From an uncultured Rubritalea sp. (lineage in GTDB: Bacteria; Verrucomicrobiota; Verrucomicrobiia; Verrucomicrobiales; Akkermansiaceae): a stretch of 64,000 nucleotides of DNA. The translations under genes were made by a program, and so were the position numbers. Numbering within the stretch: position 1 is the stretch's first letter; each line of letters begins with the position of its first letter. The notes below the pieces were generated by a model that worked only from the letters and a program-made list of their open reading frames with translations, had not been told where the DNA came from and searched no databases. The DNA is taken from NCBI GenBank assembly GCA_937923145.1, contig CALAJT010000016.1, positions 1-64,000 of the forward strand, written 5' to 3'. This document shows positions 57,401 through 64,000 of the stretch, in pieces.

Positions 57401-57681
57401 GTCTGGTGAAATCTTGGCTGGCTAGAGAGATACCATACGAGACTTTCTGGATATTTCTGCTGATACTGATGTGTGATGGCGGCTAGTAAAAAGGATAATC
57501 CTGAGTGATGGTCGGAGTCAGCTACGCAGATAGAATAAGCAACCGCTACAGAATTCACTTCTGAACTCGCTCTGGAATCTAGGCTCATATCATCCTCACC
57601 AGTTAGGCTCTGAGGCAATAGCTGCGAACAGAACTCTGGGTCATCAAATGCCTGATTGAGAGCGCAATGGTAGTGTTTCAT
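54436..57681 (-). CDS. mfd: Transcription-repair coupling factor Mfd
   Basis: 1081 residues. Releases stalled RNA polymerase at DNA damage and recruits UvrA. Domains in order: UvrB-like N-terminal region (GQYALRGGILDVYTWQAPLP), the RNA-polymerase-interacting CarD-like module (RGDLVVHTEYGIGRFQDIST), and an SF2 translocase with Walker A GDVGFGKTEVAIRAAFKA, DEEQRFG (DEEQ box), TLSATPIPRTLYLALMG, then QLRGRVGRAGQNAYAIL and RAGNLLGTKQSGHISSVGF-type TRG motif. The C-terminal UvrA-masking domain ends at RMLRSI. Normal length is about 1150, so only modestly short. Confidence 0.97.
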   Translation of the reverse strand: MKHYHCALNQAFDDPEFCSQLLPQSLTGEDDMSLDSRASSEVNSVAVAYSICVADSDHHSGLSFLLAAITHQYQQKYPESLVWYLSSQPRFHQTLRTEMDLWNANGLILLDKKTDTTATELDDPETNADRLHTLSLISSLEKNAAQSTIVITTNLESPCPPPAEISQQGNAIKVGDEIEPDLLIATFEQVGFERVDHIHNRGQYALRGGILDVYTWQAPLPVRLEFFDTEIESIREFDLNTQTSIKKLQQIKFHLTETEDTATVADYIGKNDLIIYTGEHDLPSEVKHSLEITTDPLAGLSINPSPLGAFEAGDFVLQQNKRHAFTKQLTEWNTDDWNIHLIFSNKGEIERFKELMGESILDGVEVTVGELAHGFTIPSVKLAVLSSAELFGRYQTSNNRKNTHLDHQAKARAQTDILDIERGDLVVHTEYGIGRFQDISTDQDGTEEINIRYRDKAILSVPIDQAHLLAKYVGMGGKTPTLTKLGDAKWARIRKSAEKSIMDYAAQLLRLQAERQVSKGKGHPPDTKWMWEFENSFRYTETPDQLTSIQDTKADMECPKPMDRLICGDVGFGKTEVAIRAAFKAVTGGKQVAILVPTTVLAEQHWRTFRERMSDYPIRVDLLNRFRKPAEIRSTIQGLADGSVDIVIGTHRLVSNDISFKDLGVAIIDEEQRFGVKHKEKFKELFAGIDLLTLSATPIPRTLYLALMGTRDMSTIDTAPPNKVPVQTSICGYDERIIRTAITREMARGGQTFFLHNRVQTIEIMRDKIHALCPEAKIVIGHGQMPKDELEQVMRTFVKGEADILLATTIIESGIDIPNANTIIIDRADRFGLSDLYQLRGRVGRAGQNAYAILLIPRDLTVGGDATKRINAIKQYTALGSGFKIAMRDLEIRGAGNLLGTKQSGHISSVGFDLYCQLLRQSIERLRGNRNAIRIDVTLRADFINFTETAKQQSTKLESPISSQELDCFIPAHYMTEPTMRIRAYKQLAEASSEKVISQLRDTWEDQYGKLPSPAQNLLDTTQLKIAASKANITSIEIKGQRLMLTRNNQYIMLSQTKFPRLKATNPHKKLIECIRMLRSI

Positions 57682-57788
57682 GGATTTAAAACAGTCGATT
57701 TATTTAGCACACATTGGAGGTATTTCAAACTGTAAGTTTTTTACATGATGGCTAGCAATACGGTTTAAATATGATATTAGGGTTAGGT

Positions 57789-58781
57789 ATGAAATGCATT
57801 ACATGGTTTATCCCTCTCTTAGTTGCCGCTGGTATCGCAGCAGTCGTGTCCTGTAGCAGTGATCCTAGCTATTCGAGTTATAATGGTGGAAACAGTAGCG
57901 TCTCTTCCAATAATCCAGGAATGAGCTCAGGAAGATCAGCCATGTCTCCAAGTACTCTCCTGCGCGAGATCAATATCAGAAAAGATCTTATCCCATCTAG
58001 AACCCATGCCCGCAGAGAAAATAAGAGTATGAGACCACGCTACATCACCATTCATAGTACGCAGAACTATAGTCCAGCAGCTGATGCCATGCAGCATAGT
58101 AGAGCTCTAAAAAATGGTAAATTACGTGCTTATAAGCGCAAGGGTGGCAACAGGATCGGCTACCTCTCTTGGCACTACAGTATTGATCAAGGTCGCGTGG
58201 TGCAACATTTACCAGATAATGAGCAGGGTGAGCATGCGGACTTCGATGGTCCTGGTAATAACTATTCACTAGGTCTCGAAATGTGCGAGAACCGTGGCAA
58301 CAGCCGAGCTGCTACTATGGAGAGAACTGCTAAACTAGCAGCCTACCTCATGTATAAGCACAACATCCCTATCAGTGGTATCAAAGCGCACTATCACTGG
58401 ACTCGTCGTGGGCTCAGTAAGCCTAATAAGAACTGCCCACACTATCTGATGACCAATGGTAGACCTGGAGCTAAGTGGTTTGCTTTTGTAAAGAAGATCG
58501 AGGGCTACCACAGAATGATAAGTCAGCCTGCCAGAAAAGTGACTGTGCCTCTTCCTGTTCCAACTCCTACACCGATTCCTATCCCCGTAGTGCCTGCTCC
58601 ATCTCAGTCGCCGTATTATCCGCCGACACAGCAGCCTTACTCACAATCACCGTATTCTAATCCACAGTATACACAATACCCACAGAGACAGGCACAGCCT
58701 GCTGCGGCTTACCCTAGACAGACGTACAATACCCCTAGCAGCTCTACTAATAATCCTTATGGAGTTCCTAGCATACGCTAA
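57789..58781 (+). CDS. N-acetylmuramoyl-L-alanine amidase lipoprotein (Amidase_2/PGRP fold)
   Basis: About 330 residues from ATG 57789 (MKCITWFIPLL); 57771 is in frame. Lipobox AVVSC. The catalytic domain has YITIHSTQNYS with the first zinc His, GYLSWHYSIDQGRVVQHLPD (second His), SLGLEMCENRG and KAHYHWTRRGLSKPNKNCPHYLM. It cuts the amide between muramic acid and the peptide stem. A Pro-rich C-terminal tail (VPLPVPTPTPIPIPVVPAPS then Gln/Tyr-rich repeats) is likely disordered. Divergent from mfd. Confidence 0.9.
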   Translation: MKCITWFIPLLVAAGIAAVVSCSSDPSYSSYNGGNSSVSSNNPGMSSGRSAMSPSTLLREINIRKDLIPSRTHARRENKSMRPRYITIHSTQNYSPAADAMQHSRALKNGKLRAYKRKGGNRIGYLSWHYSIDQGRVVQHLPDNEQGEHADFDGPGNNYSLGLEMCENRGNSRAATMERTAKLAAYLMYKHNIPISGIKAHYHWTRRGLSKPNKNCPHYLMTNGRPGAKWFAFVKKIEGYHRMISQPARKVTVPLPVPTPTPIPIPVVPAPSQSPYYPPTQQPYSQSPYSNPQYTQYPQRQAQPAAAYPRQTYNTPSSSTNNPYGVPSIR

Positions 58782-58783
58782 AA

Positions 58784-59194
58784 ATGGCTATGGAGAGCGA
58801 TACCTGGTATCAGTGTGACCGCTGCACTGCCTGCTGTAAATGGCCAGGGGATGTCAGAGTAGAAGATGATGAGATCGGCAAAATCGCTGATTTTCTAGGA
58901 ATGGATGAAGATACCTTTATCCAGCAATTCACTCGGCTGAGAATGAACCGAAATGGGCTCTCATTGATCGAAAGAGAGAATCACGAGTGCATCATGCTAG
59001 AGAATGATCGGTGTATTATTCAGGAAGTGAAGCCATTTCAGTGCAAGGGATTTCCTAATCGTTGGAACTTCCCTGATTGGCAAAAAGTCTGCCAAGCCAA
59101 GCCAGTCCCTATGCAACAGGCTATTGATCTAGGACTAGTGGATGATGGAGATGTCTCAGCTGATCACGTAATCCGCGGTCGAGATTTGACTTAA
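58784..59194 (+). CDS. YkgJ-type cysteine cluster protein
   Basis: 136 residues. Four cysteines in CDRCTACCKWPGDVRVED, then CIMLENDRCIIQEVKPFQCK with three more, fit the YkgJ/UPF0153 zinc- or iron-sulfur-binding domain. GMDEDTFIQQFTRLRMNRNG is the typical middle. Function not known. Starts two bases after the amidase stop, likely the same transcript; an in-frame ATG at 58790 (MESDTW) is an alternative. Confidence 0.9.
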   Translation: MAMESDTWYQCDRCTACCKWPGDVRVEDDEIGKIADFLGMDEDTFIQQFTRLRMNRNGLSLIERENHECIMLENDRCIIQEVKPFQCKGFPNRWNFPDWQKVCQAKPVPMQQAIDLGLVDDGDVSADHVIRGRDLT

Positions 59195-59293
59195 ACTCTG
59201 ATTCTTAAAAAAAATCATAAAATAGGTAAAAAGATCTTGCAGAACTCTGCTGAATATGGTTTTTTGCGCCCGCGCTAGTCGCACCCATTAAGC

Positions 59294-59373
<80 letters not shown>

Positions 59374-59394
59374 AAAATCAGAAATGTAACTAAA

Positions 59395-59427
59395 AAGCCT
59401 TACAGTATATAGCTGTAGGGCTTTTTT
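59395..59427 (+). terminator. Rho-independent terminator after tRNA-Glu
   Basis: AAGCCTTACAG (59395-59405) pairs with CTGTAGGGCTT (59413-59423), one G-U pair, around TATATAG; T-run follows. It lies 27 bases after the tRNA. Confidence 0.9.
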
Positions 59428-59880
59428 GTGCCCTTTTCACAAAATCCCGTCCTGTCTCTAAAATGCCCCAAAATGCAGGTTTTTGCGCTATCTGAGACGG
59501 GACATGAAACGGGACAAATATTCTGAATTGATTTCAGATAATAATTAAATGATCTTAATTAAGCTGAATTGATTAGAATAAAGTTTCTACTATTCAATCA
59601 ATTGACCTCAGCTTGTCTCTGAAGAGCTAGGCTATTGAGCTAACCAATCAAAGGGGGGGGTAAAGAGACTCCCGCTTGTTTTATAAGCATAGGGCTACCC
59701 TTTGCTGAACTAAACCACACAAAGTCCACTTGCTCTCCGTCATCTATACCTAAGAGTATATAGAGAAAATACACTATCGTAGTTATTTCTATTTAACGCA
59801 CATCAGCGAAATCTATTCTAATAAGTCTATGTAATTTTCTCTTCACAAAAGGAAAAACATAAATATATAATCTCAATGTT
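59428..59880. other. AT-rich non-coding region next to tRNA-Glu with inverted GACGGGAC-type motifs
   Basis: About 450 bases. GTCCTGTCTC (59450-59459) faces GAGACGGGAC (59492-59501), pairing with one G-U, around a 32-base loop; a further ACGGGACA follows directly (59506-59513). These words are also similar to the acceptor arms of the tRNA (GTCCCGT / ACGGGA). A G8 run occurs at 59653-59660. No ORF of note is seen. Confidence 0.55.
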
Positions 59881-60552
59881 ATGAATATTAAAATCGCCCT
59901 CTTATTATCGTTATTTTCCACACTGTTTCCATCTTGCTCCAGCACCTCACAAAATAAATCTGTCGCTATCAAATCAAAAGCCACTGAAACTTTTAGGATC
60001 AATGAAGGCTACAAAAGACATGTGCTAACAAGAGATCAAGCTGCTCATCTAAAAAAGAGACTAGCTAGTTCTAATCTTCCTAACTCAGCATTATCTGCCA
60101 GAGACAAAAGCATAATTTTAAGCAAATTAACCTCAGTAAGTAAAAACAATCCCTTCATAGATATAAATCGTGATTTCAATAACAATCTTATCAGCAAAAA
60201 ACAATGGGAGTATAGAACTAAGAAAACAAATCAAGCTCTAGCGAACCAAAGTCATATAGCACGACAAAAAACGAATTATAGCCGTGGCAGAGATTACTCA
60301 AGAGAATTTGCCATGGCTTCACAGCAATCAGATAGGAATGCTGCTATTAATAACGCCGCAGTCATCGGAGCTGCGAGCCGTGGATTTTCAAATATAGGTA
60401 ACACCTCTTATAGCCAACCAAAACCCACTTCATATGGTATCTATAACAATAATGGTATTCAAACAGGCACATTAAGCCCAATCAAATATTCGGGTATAGG
60501 TGGAGTGGGTGTAGGTTCTTCAAATGGAATAAGCTACGCTAGAGGTTATTAA
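59881..60552 (+). CDS. Hypothetical lipoprotein of the accessory region
   Basis: 223 residues. Lipobox LFPSC after a short signal peptide (MNIKIALLLSLFSTLFPSC). The mature part is basic and Asn/Ser-rich with SKATETFRINEGYKRHVLTR, QAALANQ-type helices, and a Gly/Tyr/Ser tail (GIGGVGVGSSNGISYARGY). AT-rich and low in C-ending codons compared with thiC and other core genes. No family recognised; likely an accessory-region cargo protein. Confidence 0.65.
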   Translation: MNIKIALLLSLFSTLFPSCSSTSQNKSVAIKSKATETFRINEGYKRHVLTRDQAAHLKKRLASSNLPNSALSARDKSIILSKLTSVSKNNPFIDINRDFNNNLISKKQWEYRTKKTNQALANQSHIARQKTNYSRGRDYSREFAMASQQSDRNAAINNAAVIGAASRGFSNIGNTSYSQPKPTSYGIYNNNGIQTGTLSPIKYSGIGGVGVGSSNGISYARGY

Positions 60553-60575
60553 GTATATTTAATGAATCAATTGAA

Positions 60576-60686
60576 GGTAATTAAAAACCCTTACAACAAT
60601 TATAATTACCTGTTCTGAAGAAGTCTAAGGTAATTGATCACTCTTTTAAGTTCATAGCTATTTTAAAGAGATCAGGGCTGGTAATT
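60576..60686. repeat. Iteron-like GGTAATT cluster
   Basis: The heptamer GGTAATT occurs at 60576-60582, 60629-60635 and 60680-60686, and inverted (AATTACC) at 60604-60610, all in a gap before the HTH gene at 60769. The copies extend to GGTAATTGAT at two of them. Spacing is roughly 25-50 bases. It could be an operator of the HTH protein or iterons of a replication origin (inference). Confidence 0.5.
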
Positions 60687-60768
60687 GATTTGTTCATATA
60701 TAGGGGATATGTGATGAATATATGATAGGCAATTCATCTAAAACATGTTATGGTAGTTTCAGAAAATA

Positions 60769-61290
60769 ATGAAAGATACTACCAATAAAAAGACTGAGCG
60801 TAGCAAGTTAGACTTGGCTGTCATCCGTGTGCTAGTCAGTGAAGGCGTAACTACTCCCGCAATTATCGCTAAGCATGTCACATGTAACCTCAGAACAATA
60901 GGTAAGCATTTGAAGACTATATCCATGGAGCTTACCACCAAGGCGAATAAATCTACGCTTTTTGACGTGTTCTCTTACCCTAAGGTGAATCTGGTTAAAG
61001 AACGAGACCAGCAAATGAAAGACCTTAAAAACGAGTCCTCAGCCTTATCAAAAGCATTAATAGAGCATGAGGCTGGAACTAGAGACTGGCTTGCTATCCA
61101 TAAGCAATTACTCAGCACCCGTAATGAATTGAATAAAATCTCAGGCTTACAAATGGCTTTAGATGTAGCCAAGGCAGGGACAATGAAGAATCTAGATAAG
61201 CAGGCTAAACCAGCAAAGCCTGTTAATCCACGTATTGTAGGCTATCAGCCCGCATCCATCACTAAGAAAAAAAGATGTCTGAATGACTAA
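60769..61290 (+). CDS. Putative HTH DNA-binding protein of the accessory region
   Basis: 173 residues. The N-terminal part (LAVIRVLVSEGVTTPAIIAK then CNLRTIGKHLKTISMEL) reads as a helix-turn-helix, followed by a helical region (NESSALSKALIEHEAGTRDW, LAIHKQLLSTRNELNKISGL) likely to dimerise and a Pro/Lys/Arg-rich tail. No family recognised. Lies just after the GGTAATT cluster, which it could bind. Orientation is opposite to that of the primase. Confidence 0.65.
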   Translation: MKDTTNKKTERSKLDLAVIRVLVSEGVTTPAIIAKHVTCNLRTIGKHLKTISMELTTKANKSTLFDVFSYPKVNLVKERDQQMKDLKNESSALSKALIEHEAGTRDWLAIHKQLLSTRNELNKISGLQMALDVAKAGTMKNLDKQAKPAKPVNPRIVGYQPASITKKKRCLND

Positions 61291-61328
61291 AACCACTATT
61301 TTGCTCCTTAGGGGCGCTGCCTTTCTTC

Positions 61329-62147
61329 CTACTTTAGCCTCTTAACACCTATCGAATTTGACATTCTTTCGACTTTCATTCTCCAACCTCCATACTCAGA
61401 AGGATAAATCAGAACATTAGGCGAGAATTCATAATTATATTCATAGTCGTATTCGGATTGTTGCCATATTTGTCCATTCCTTAGCTTAAAGATAGTATCT
61501 CCATCCCAGCCTTCAAAATTTCCATCTATCTGACTATTAAAAGCACTCGCTGTATAAGCTCCATTAGATGCCGTAAGTGTGCGACTCCTCGGTACTGCCA
61601 CATATTTTCTTTGCGCTGGTTGAGGTTTTGCCCATGATATCTTTTCCTCTTTTACTCTTCGTTTAAGGGTGCTCTCAATACTCGTCTTAGTGTGATTGCT
61701 ATTGGAGGCTTGAGATAGACTGAATACTCCACGTTGTTGACCTAAATTCCTGAAGTTTTCAACAATAAACGCCCCCTTAAAATAGCTCCCTTGGATCTTT
61801 CCTTTAAAATGGATAGCTGGACCTATTCCGCTTTCTGGGAGCTTGGTGAACGAACAAGTATCTCCAGTAATGAGACCATTGAATCTACCTGAGCCATTTA
61901 GAGGTTTTGCGACAATCATAATACCATTCACTACACCTGTAGAATGAGAGTAATCATTAATGTGTAATAAAACTTTAGCATTACCTCCATGTGTTTTATT
62001 TGAAACAACACCTTCAAGGATCGAGCCTTTAATTATTAAACTTTGCTCGTAACTGCTACTACTCTGGTTAGCTAGATTGGGCTGGTTAGAGCAAGATGCA
62101 GAAAGGATGGGAATCACTATAAGAGAGAGTAGCTTGGCATATTTCAT
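61329..62147 (-). CDS. Hypothetical lipoprotein of the accessory region
   Basis: 272 residues. Signal peptide with lipobox LSASC (MKYAKLLSLIVIPILSASC). The first half is beta-rich (GSILEGVVSNKTHGGNAKVL, FKGKIQGSYFKGAFIVENF), then a Lys/Arg-rich middle. The C-terminal part, DGDTIFKLRNGQIWQQSEYD followed by YNYEFSPNVLIYPSEYGGWR, resembles a domain found in small bacterial proteins that bind at surfaces; no family named. Convergent with the HTH gene, 38 bases between stops. Confidence 0.65.
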   Translation of the reverse strand: MKYAKLLSLIVIPILSASCSNQPNLANQSSSSYEQSLIIKGSILEGVVSNKTHGGNAKVLLHINDYSHSTGVVNGIMIVAKPLNGSGRFNGLITGDTCSFTKLPESGIGPAIHFKGKIQGSYFKGAFIVENFRNLGQQRGVFSLSQASNSNHTKTSIESTLKRRVKEEKISWAKPQPAQRKYVAVPRSRTLTASNGAYTASAFNSQIDGNFEGWDGDTIFKLRNGQIWQQSEYDYEYNYEFSPNVLIYPSEYGGWRMKVERMSNSIGVKRLK

Positions 62148-62379
62148 AAATAGTTAAATACGAACTTCACTAAGCCCTGTCAATTAGCATCCTCTGAGCA
62201 AGGATTTTCTAATTTTGGTTAAGTCATATTATATTGATTATGAATGGTTGAATTGTCACTACTGGAGATTTCTACTATCCTGTGGTGAAAGTAGGATACG
62301 ATATAAGTTATAACGTGAGCTTCATGGGAATGCCAGTTAGATAGGTCATCTCTAATGCTTTACTTACTTCCCCTTTGAT

Positions 62380-62391
62380 CCCCCCCCCCCC
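62380..62391. repeat. Run of twelve C
   Basis: A homopolymer tract in the gap between the primase stop and the lipoprotein start; it does not lie in a coding region but such runs vary in length and are error-prone in sequencing. Confidence 0.8.
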
Positions 62392-62416
62392 TACCATGCG
62401 ATTAGTTTTGTCCACC

Positions 62417-63757
62417 TCACCTTTTCTCTAACACCTTCAAATCTCGCTGTATAGTTTTAGAGCTACATTCAAGTTGAGTTGCTAAATCCACATGTCTAGC
62501 ATTAGGGTTTATACTAACCAGCTTCTCAAGTGCCTCTCTGCGCTCTTTGATCATCCATGCTTTAGAGGCTTTCATTTTGCGTTCTTCTTTTAGGGATTGA
62601 GGTATCAGTTGTACTAATCCTAGGGCTTCTGCTGATGCTCGGTTAATATTCAACTTTTTTACTATGGTCTCATCTCTGCTAAAAGGGACGTTTGCATCTT
62701 GTCCGTTAGCTATAAAATCTGCTGGGTTTAGTTTTCCGTATGAAGTAATGATGTTCTCTAGTTCATCTTCTGGGTATGGTGGCAAGGTAAGTTTCGAGTA
62801 GCGTTTGAGGCATTTTTCAAATTCCTCTCCATGTATTCTTAAAGCTCTTAAGTGTTTGGCTATTTCTGTTAGCGCAAATCGTCTGTAGCCTTCATAGATC
62901 ATTTTATTTTCAAATAGAATAGAAAGGTCATTCAGCCTATTTTCATTTAGTATTTTGAATCCTTTATCACCTGTCTTGTTATCTTTGGCTTTGAAACTAA
63001 TGATAGATTTTCGTGGGGTTGCCTTTTGGTTAGACACAGATAGCCTCTGAGCGAGTTCTTCTAGGTTGTAACGATAAACTCCTTGCTCATCTCCCTGTAG
63101 AGACCATGAGACGCTGGCATGTGACTTAGAGTTTATGCTATTAGGGTAACGAATGATTCTCGACGCATCACAAATACTATCTACTGGAAGGCTGGGGAAT
63201 TTCTGTTGTAGTGCTTTGTTTACTGATTTGTATATAGCTAAGCGTTCTGCCATTCTTCTGCGGTGGTAAGGCTGCTCGTCTGCTTCTAGTAGCCATAAAG
63301 CCCACATTCCTTGACCAGATCGGATGAATACTGATGGTTTCGGTATTTCTCCTAGCTCAGCAAGTTTTCTAATTTCTGTTTCAGCCTCAAATACTGAGAG
63401 CATAGAATTATGGTGCTTTTTACCCTCTTCATATCGTCCACAATCTACATCGATGTAAACAGCGTTTAAGTGCGTGAGATTTTTCTCTTTGAAGGAATTA
63501 GGAATGAAAGGAATGATCTTGCCTTTGTTTTTGGCTAAGATTTTTTCAGGGCAGAAGAATGAGTTTATAGTCATAAATAGATCTACCTTATCATACAGAA
63601 TGCTAAGATGAGGAGTTATTATATGCTCATATTCTAATACAGTAAACGCTCCATAGGTAGATACTTCACTGTCTTCTTTTTCGCTTATGATGAATGTGCT
63701 TCCTTCTCTTTTGTGATTATAAAGTTGCCTTAAAATTGTGGGTGTATCGCTAGCCAT
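62417..63757 (-). CDS. AEP-type primase/replication protein of a mobile element
   Basis: 446 residues. The archaeo-eukaryotic primase fold is indicated by the metal motif AVYIDVDCG (Asp103, Asp105), RSGQGMWALWLLEAD (146-160, aligning with the sxH-motif strand but lacking the His) and DASRIIRYPNSINSKS (197-212). A middle helical region (GYRRFALTEIAKHLRALRIH) resembles primase C-terminal helical domains. The end (LEKLVSINPNARHVDLATQL, ECSSKTIQRDLKVLEKR) is a helix-turn-helix. Such proteins start replication of plasmids, phages and integrated satellites. A partly visible gene lies upstream on the same strand. Not a core chromosomal primase (DnaG-type). Confidence 0.8.
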   Translation of the reverse strand: MASDTPTILRQLYNHKREGSTFIISEKEDSEVSTYGAFTVLEYEHIITPHLSILYDKVDLFMTINSFFCPEKILAKNKGKIIPFIPNSFKEKNLTHLNAVYIDVDCGRYEEGKKHHNSMLSVFEAETEIRKLAELGEIPKPSVFIRSGQGMWALWLLEADEQPYHRRRMAERLAIYKSVNKALQQKFPSLPVDSICDASRIIRYPNSINSKSHASVSWSLQGDEQGVYRYNLEELAQRLSVSNQKATPRKSIISFKAKDNKTGDKGFKILNENRLNDLSILFENKMIYEGYRRFALTEIAKHLRALRIHGEEFEKCLKRYSKLTLPPYPEDELENIITSYGKLNPADFIANGQDANVPFSRDETIVKKLNINRASAEALGLVQLIPQSLKEERKMKASKAWMIKERREALEKLVSINPNARHVDLATQLECSSKTIQRDLKVLEKR

Positions 63758-63771
63758 TATATAAATAGAAA

Positions 63772-63807
63772 GAGCCGTGAAGTTGTATCTCTACGCCTCC
63801 ACGGCTC
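63772..63807 (-). terminator. Possible weak terminator between edge gene and primase gene
   Basis: GAGCCGTG on the minus strand (63807-63800) pairs with CACGGCTC (63779-63772) around a 20-base loop, followed by TTTCTATTT. It lies between the stop of the edge gene at 63824 and the primase start at 63757, so it may attenuate transcription into the primase. Confidence 0.5.
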
Positions 63808-63823
63808 ATTTGTTAGGGTTCTG

Positions 63824-64000
63824 TTAGGCTACTAGATCGTTAAGTTGATCTGTGGGAAGTGAATAGAATGAATAGCAGATGGAACGTCCTACCTGCTTTT
63901 TGTATTCTATCCGATTTCTGATGCTCCATCCGTAGTCTATCCGTAGCGTTGAAATGACGCTATGAACTGCCATCGAATGAGCATGAGATGCTAGCTTGAA
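63824..64000 (-). CDS. C-terminal part of an unknown accessory protein (cut by window edge)
   Basis: 58 codons from the right edge to TAA 63824-63826, frame open throughout: HSMAVHSVISTLRIDYGWSI then RNRIEYKKQVGRSICYSFYS. The sequence resembles a winged-helix end used by phage-type DNA-binding proteins (short wing with basic residues). Upstream of the primase gene on the same strand and probably part of the same module. The start and identity lie outside the window. Confidence 0.55.
   Translation of the reverse strand, partial: FKLASHAHSMAVHSVISTLRIDYGWSIRNRIEYKKQVGRSICYSFYSLPTDQLNDLVA

Overview
The window is 64 kb of a bacterial chromosome, about 43-45% GC by eye, that looks like a member of the Verrucomicrobiota, probably Verrucomicrobiales. 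The pointers are two PEP-CTERM exported proteins, a PVC-type ThuA/dehydrogenase/cytochrome c fusion, a Verru_Chthon cassette protein A, a prepilin peptidase with a large soluble insert, Ser/Thr kinase-like and FHA proteins, and menaquinone synthesis (menD). Most starts lack a clear Shine-Dalgarno sequence. No species is claimed.

Layout. 1-4.5 kb: minus-strand operon of a membrane-anchored kinase-like protein (apparently a pseudokinase), an ABC ATPase and an ABC-2 permease cut by the left edge. 4.5-10.3 kb: DAHP synthase, lipoate ligase-like protein, a lipoprotein, a BlaI/BlaR1-type regulator-peptidase pair, an RluA pseudouridine synthase and a GAF protein. 10.3-20.3 kb: exported and surface-type genes: PEP-CTERM protein, 1116-residue PVC dehydrogenase, a PEP-CTERM gene broken by a stop in its signal peptide, and a Verru_Chthon A operon. 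20.9-29.3 kb: MGMT-type protein, M48 protease with LemA, RlmH, an exported nuclease-fold protein and lactonase, O-acetylhomoserine sulfhydrylase and a second DAHP synthase. 29.3-32.6 kb: degraded short frames and a methyltransferase/FAD enzyme/type III polyketide synthase operon. 32.6-35.1 kb: TPP riboswitch with expression-platform terminator, then thiC. 35.2-36.6 kb: an IS256-type element whose transposase is split by an in-frame TGA. 36.7-59.2 kb: housekeeping and envelope genes (menD, glgB, prepilin peptidase, vapBC, esterase, acpH, gph, POT transporter, tRNA-Leu, psd, fur, mfd, amidase). 59.3-64 kb: tRNA-Glu followed by AT-rich accessory DNA with two lipoproteins, a small HTH protein, iteron-like repeats and an archaeo-eukaryotic-type primase protein; this resembles one end of an integrated replicative element that continues past the right edge, but no integrase is visible.

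How genes work together. The two DAHP synthases feed the shikimate/chorismate pathway, which also supplies MenD. ThiC makes the pyrimidine half of thiamine, and its cofactor product TPP is used by MenD. The prepilin peptidase could process the pilin-like Verru_Chthon A leader. LemA and M48 form an envelope quality-control pair. The best accessory leads are the tRNA-Glu-linked primase region, the kinase-like/ABC operon, the type III PKS operon, and several coding/regulatory overlaps (a terminator inside lplA codons; stops within a PEP-CTERM gene and within a transposase).
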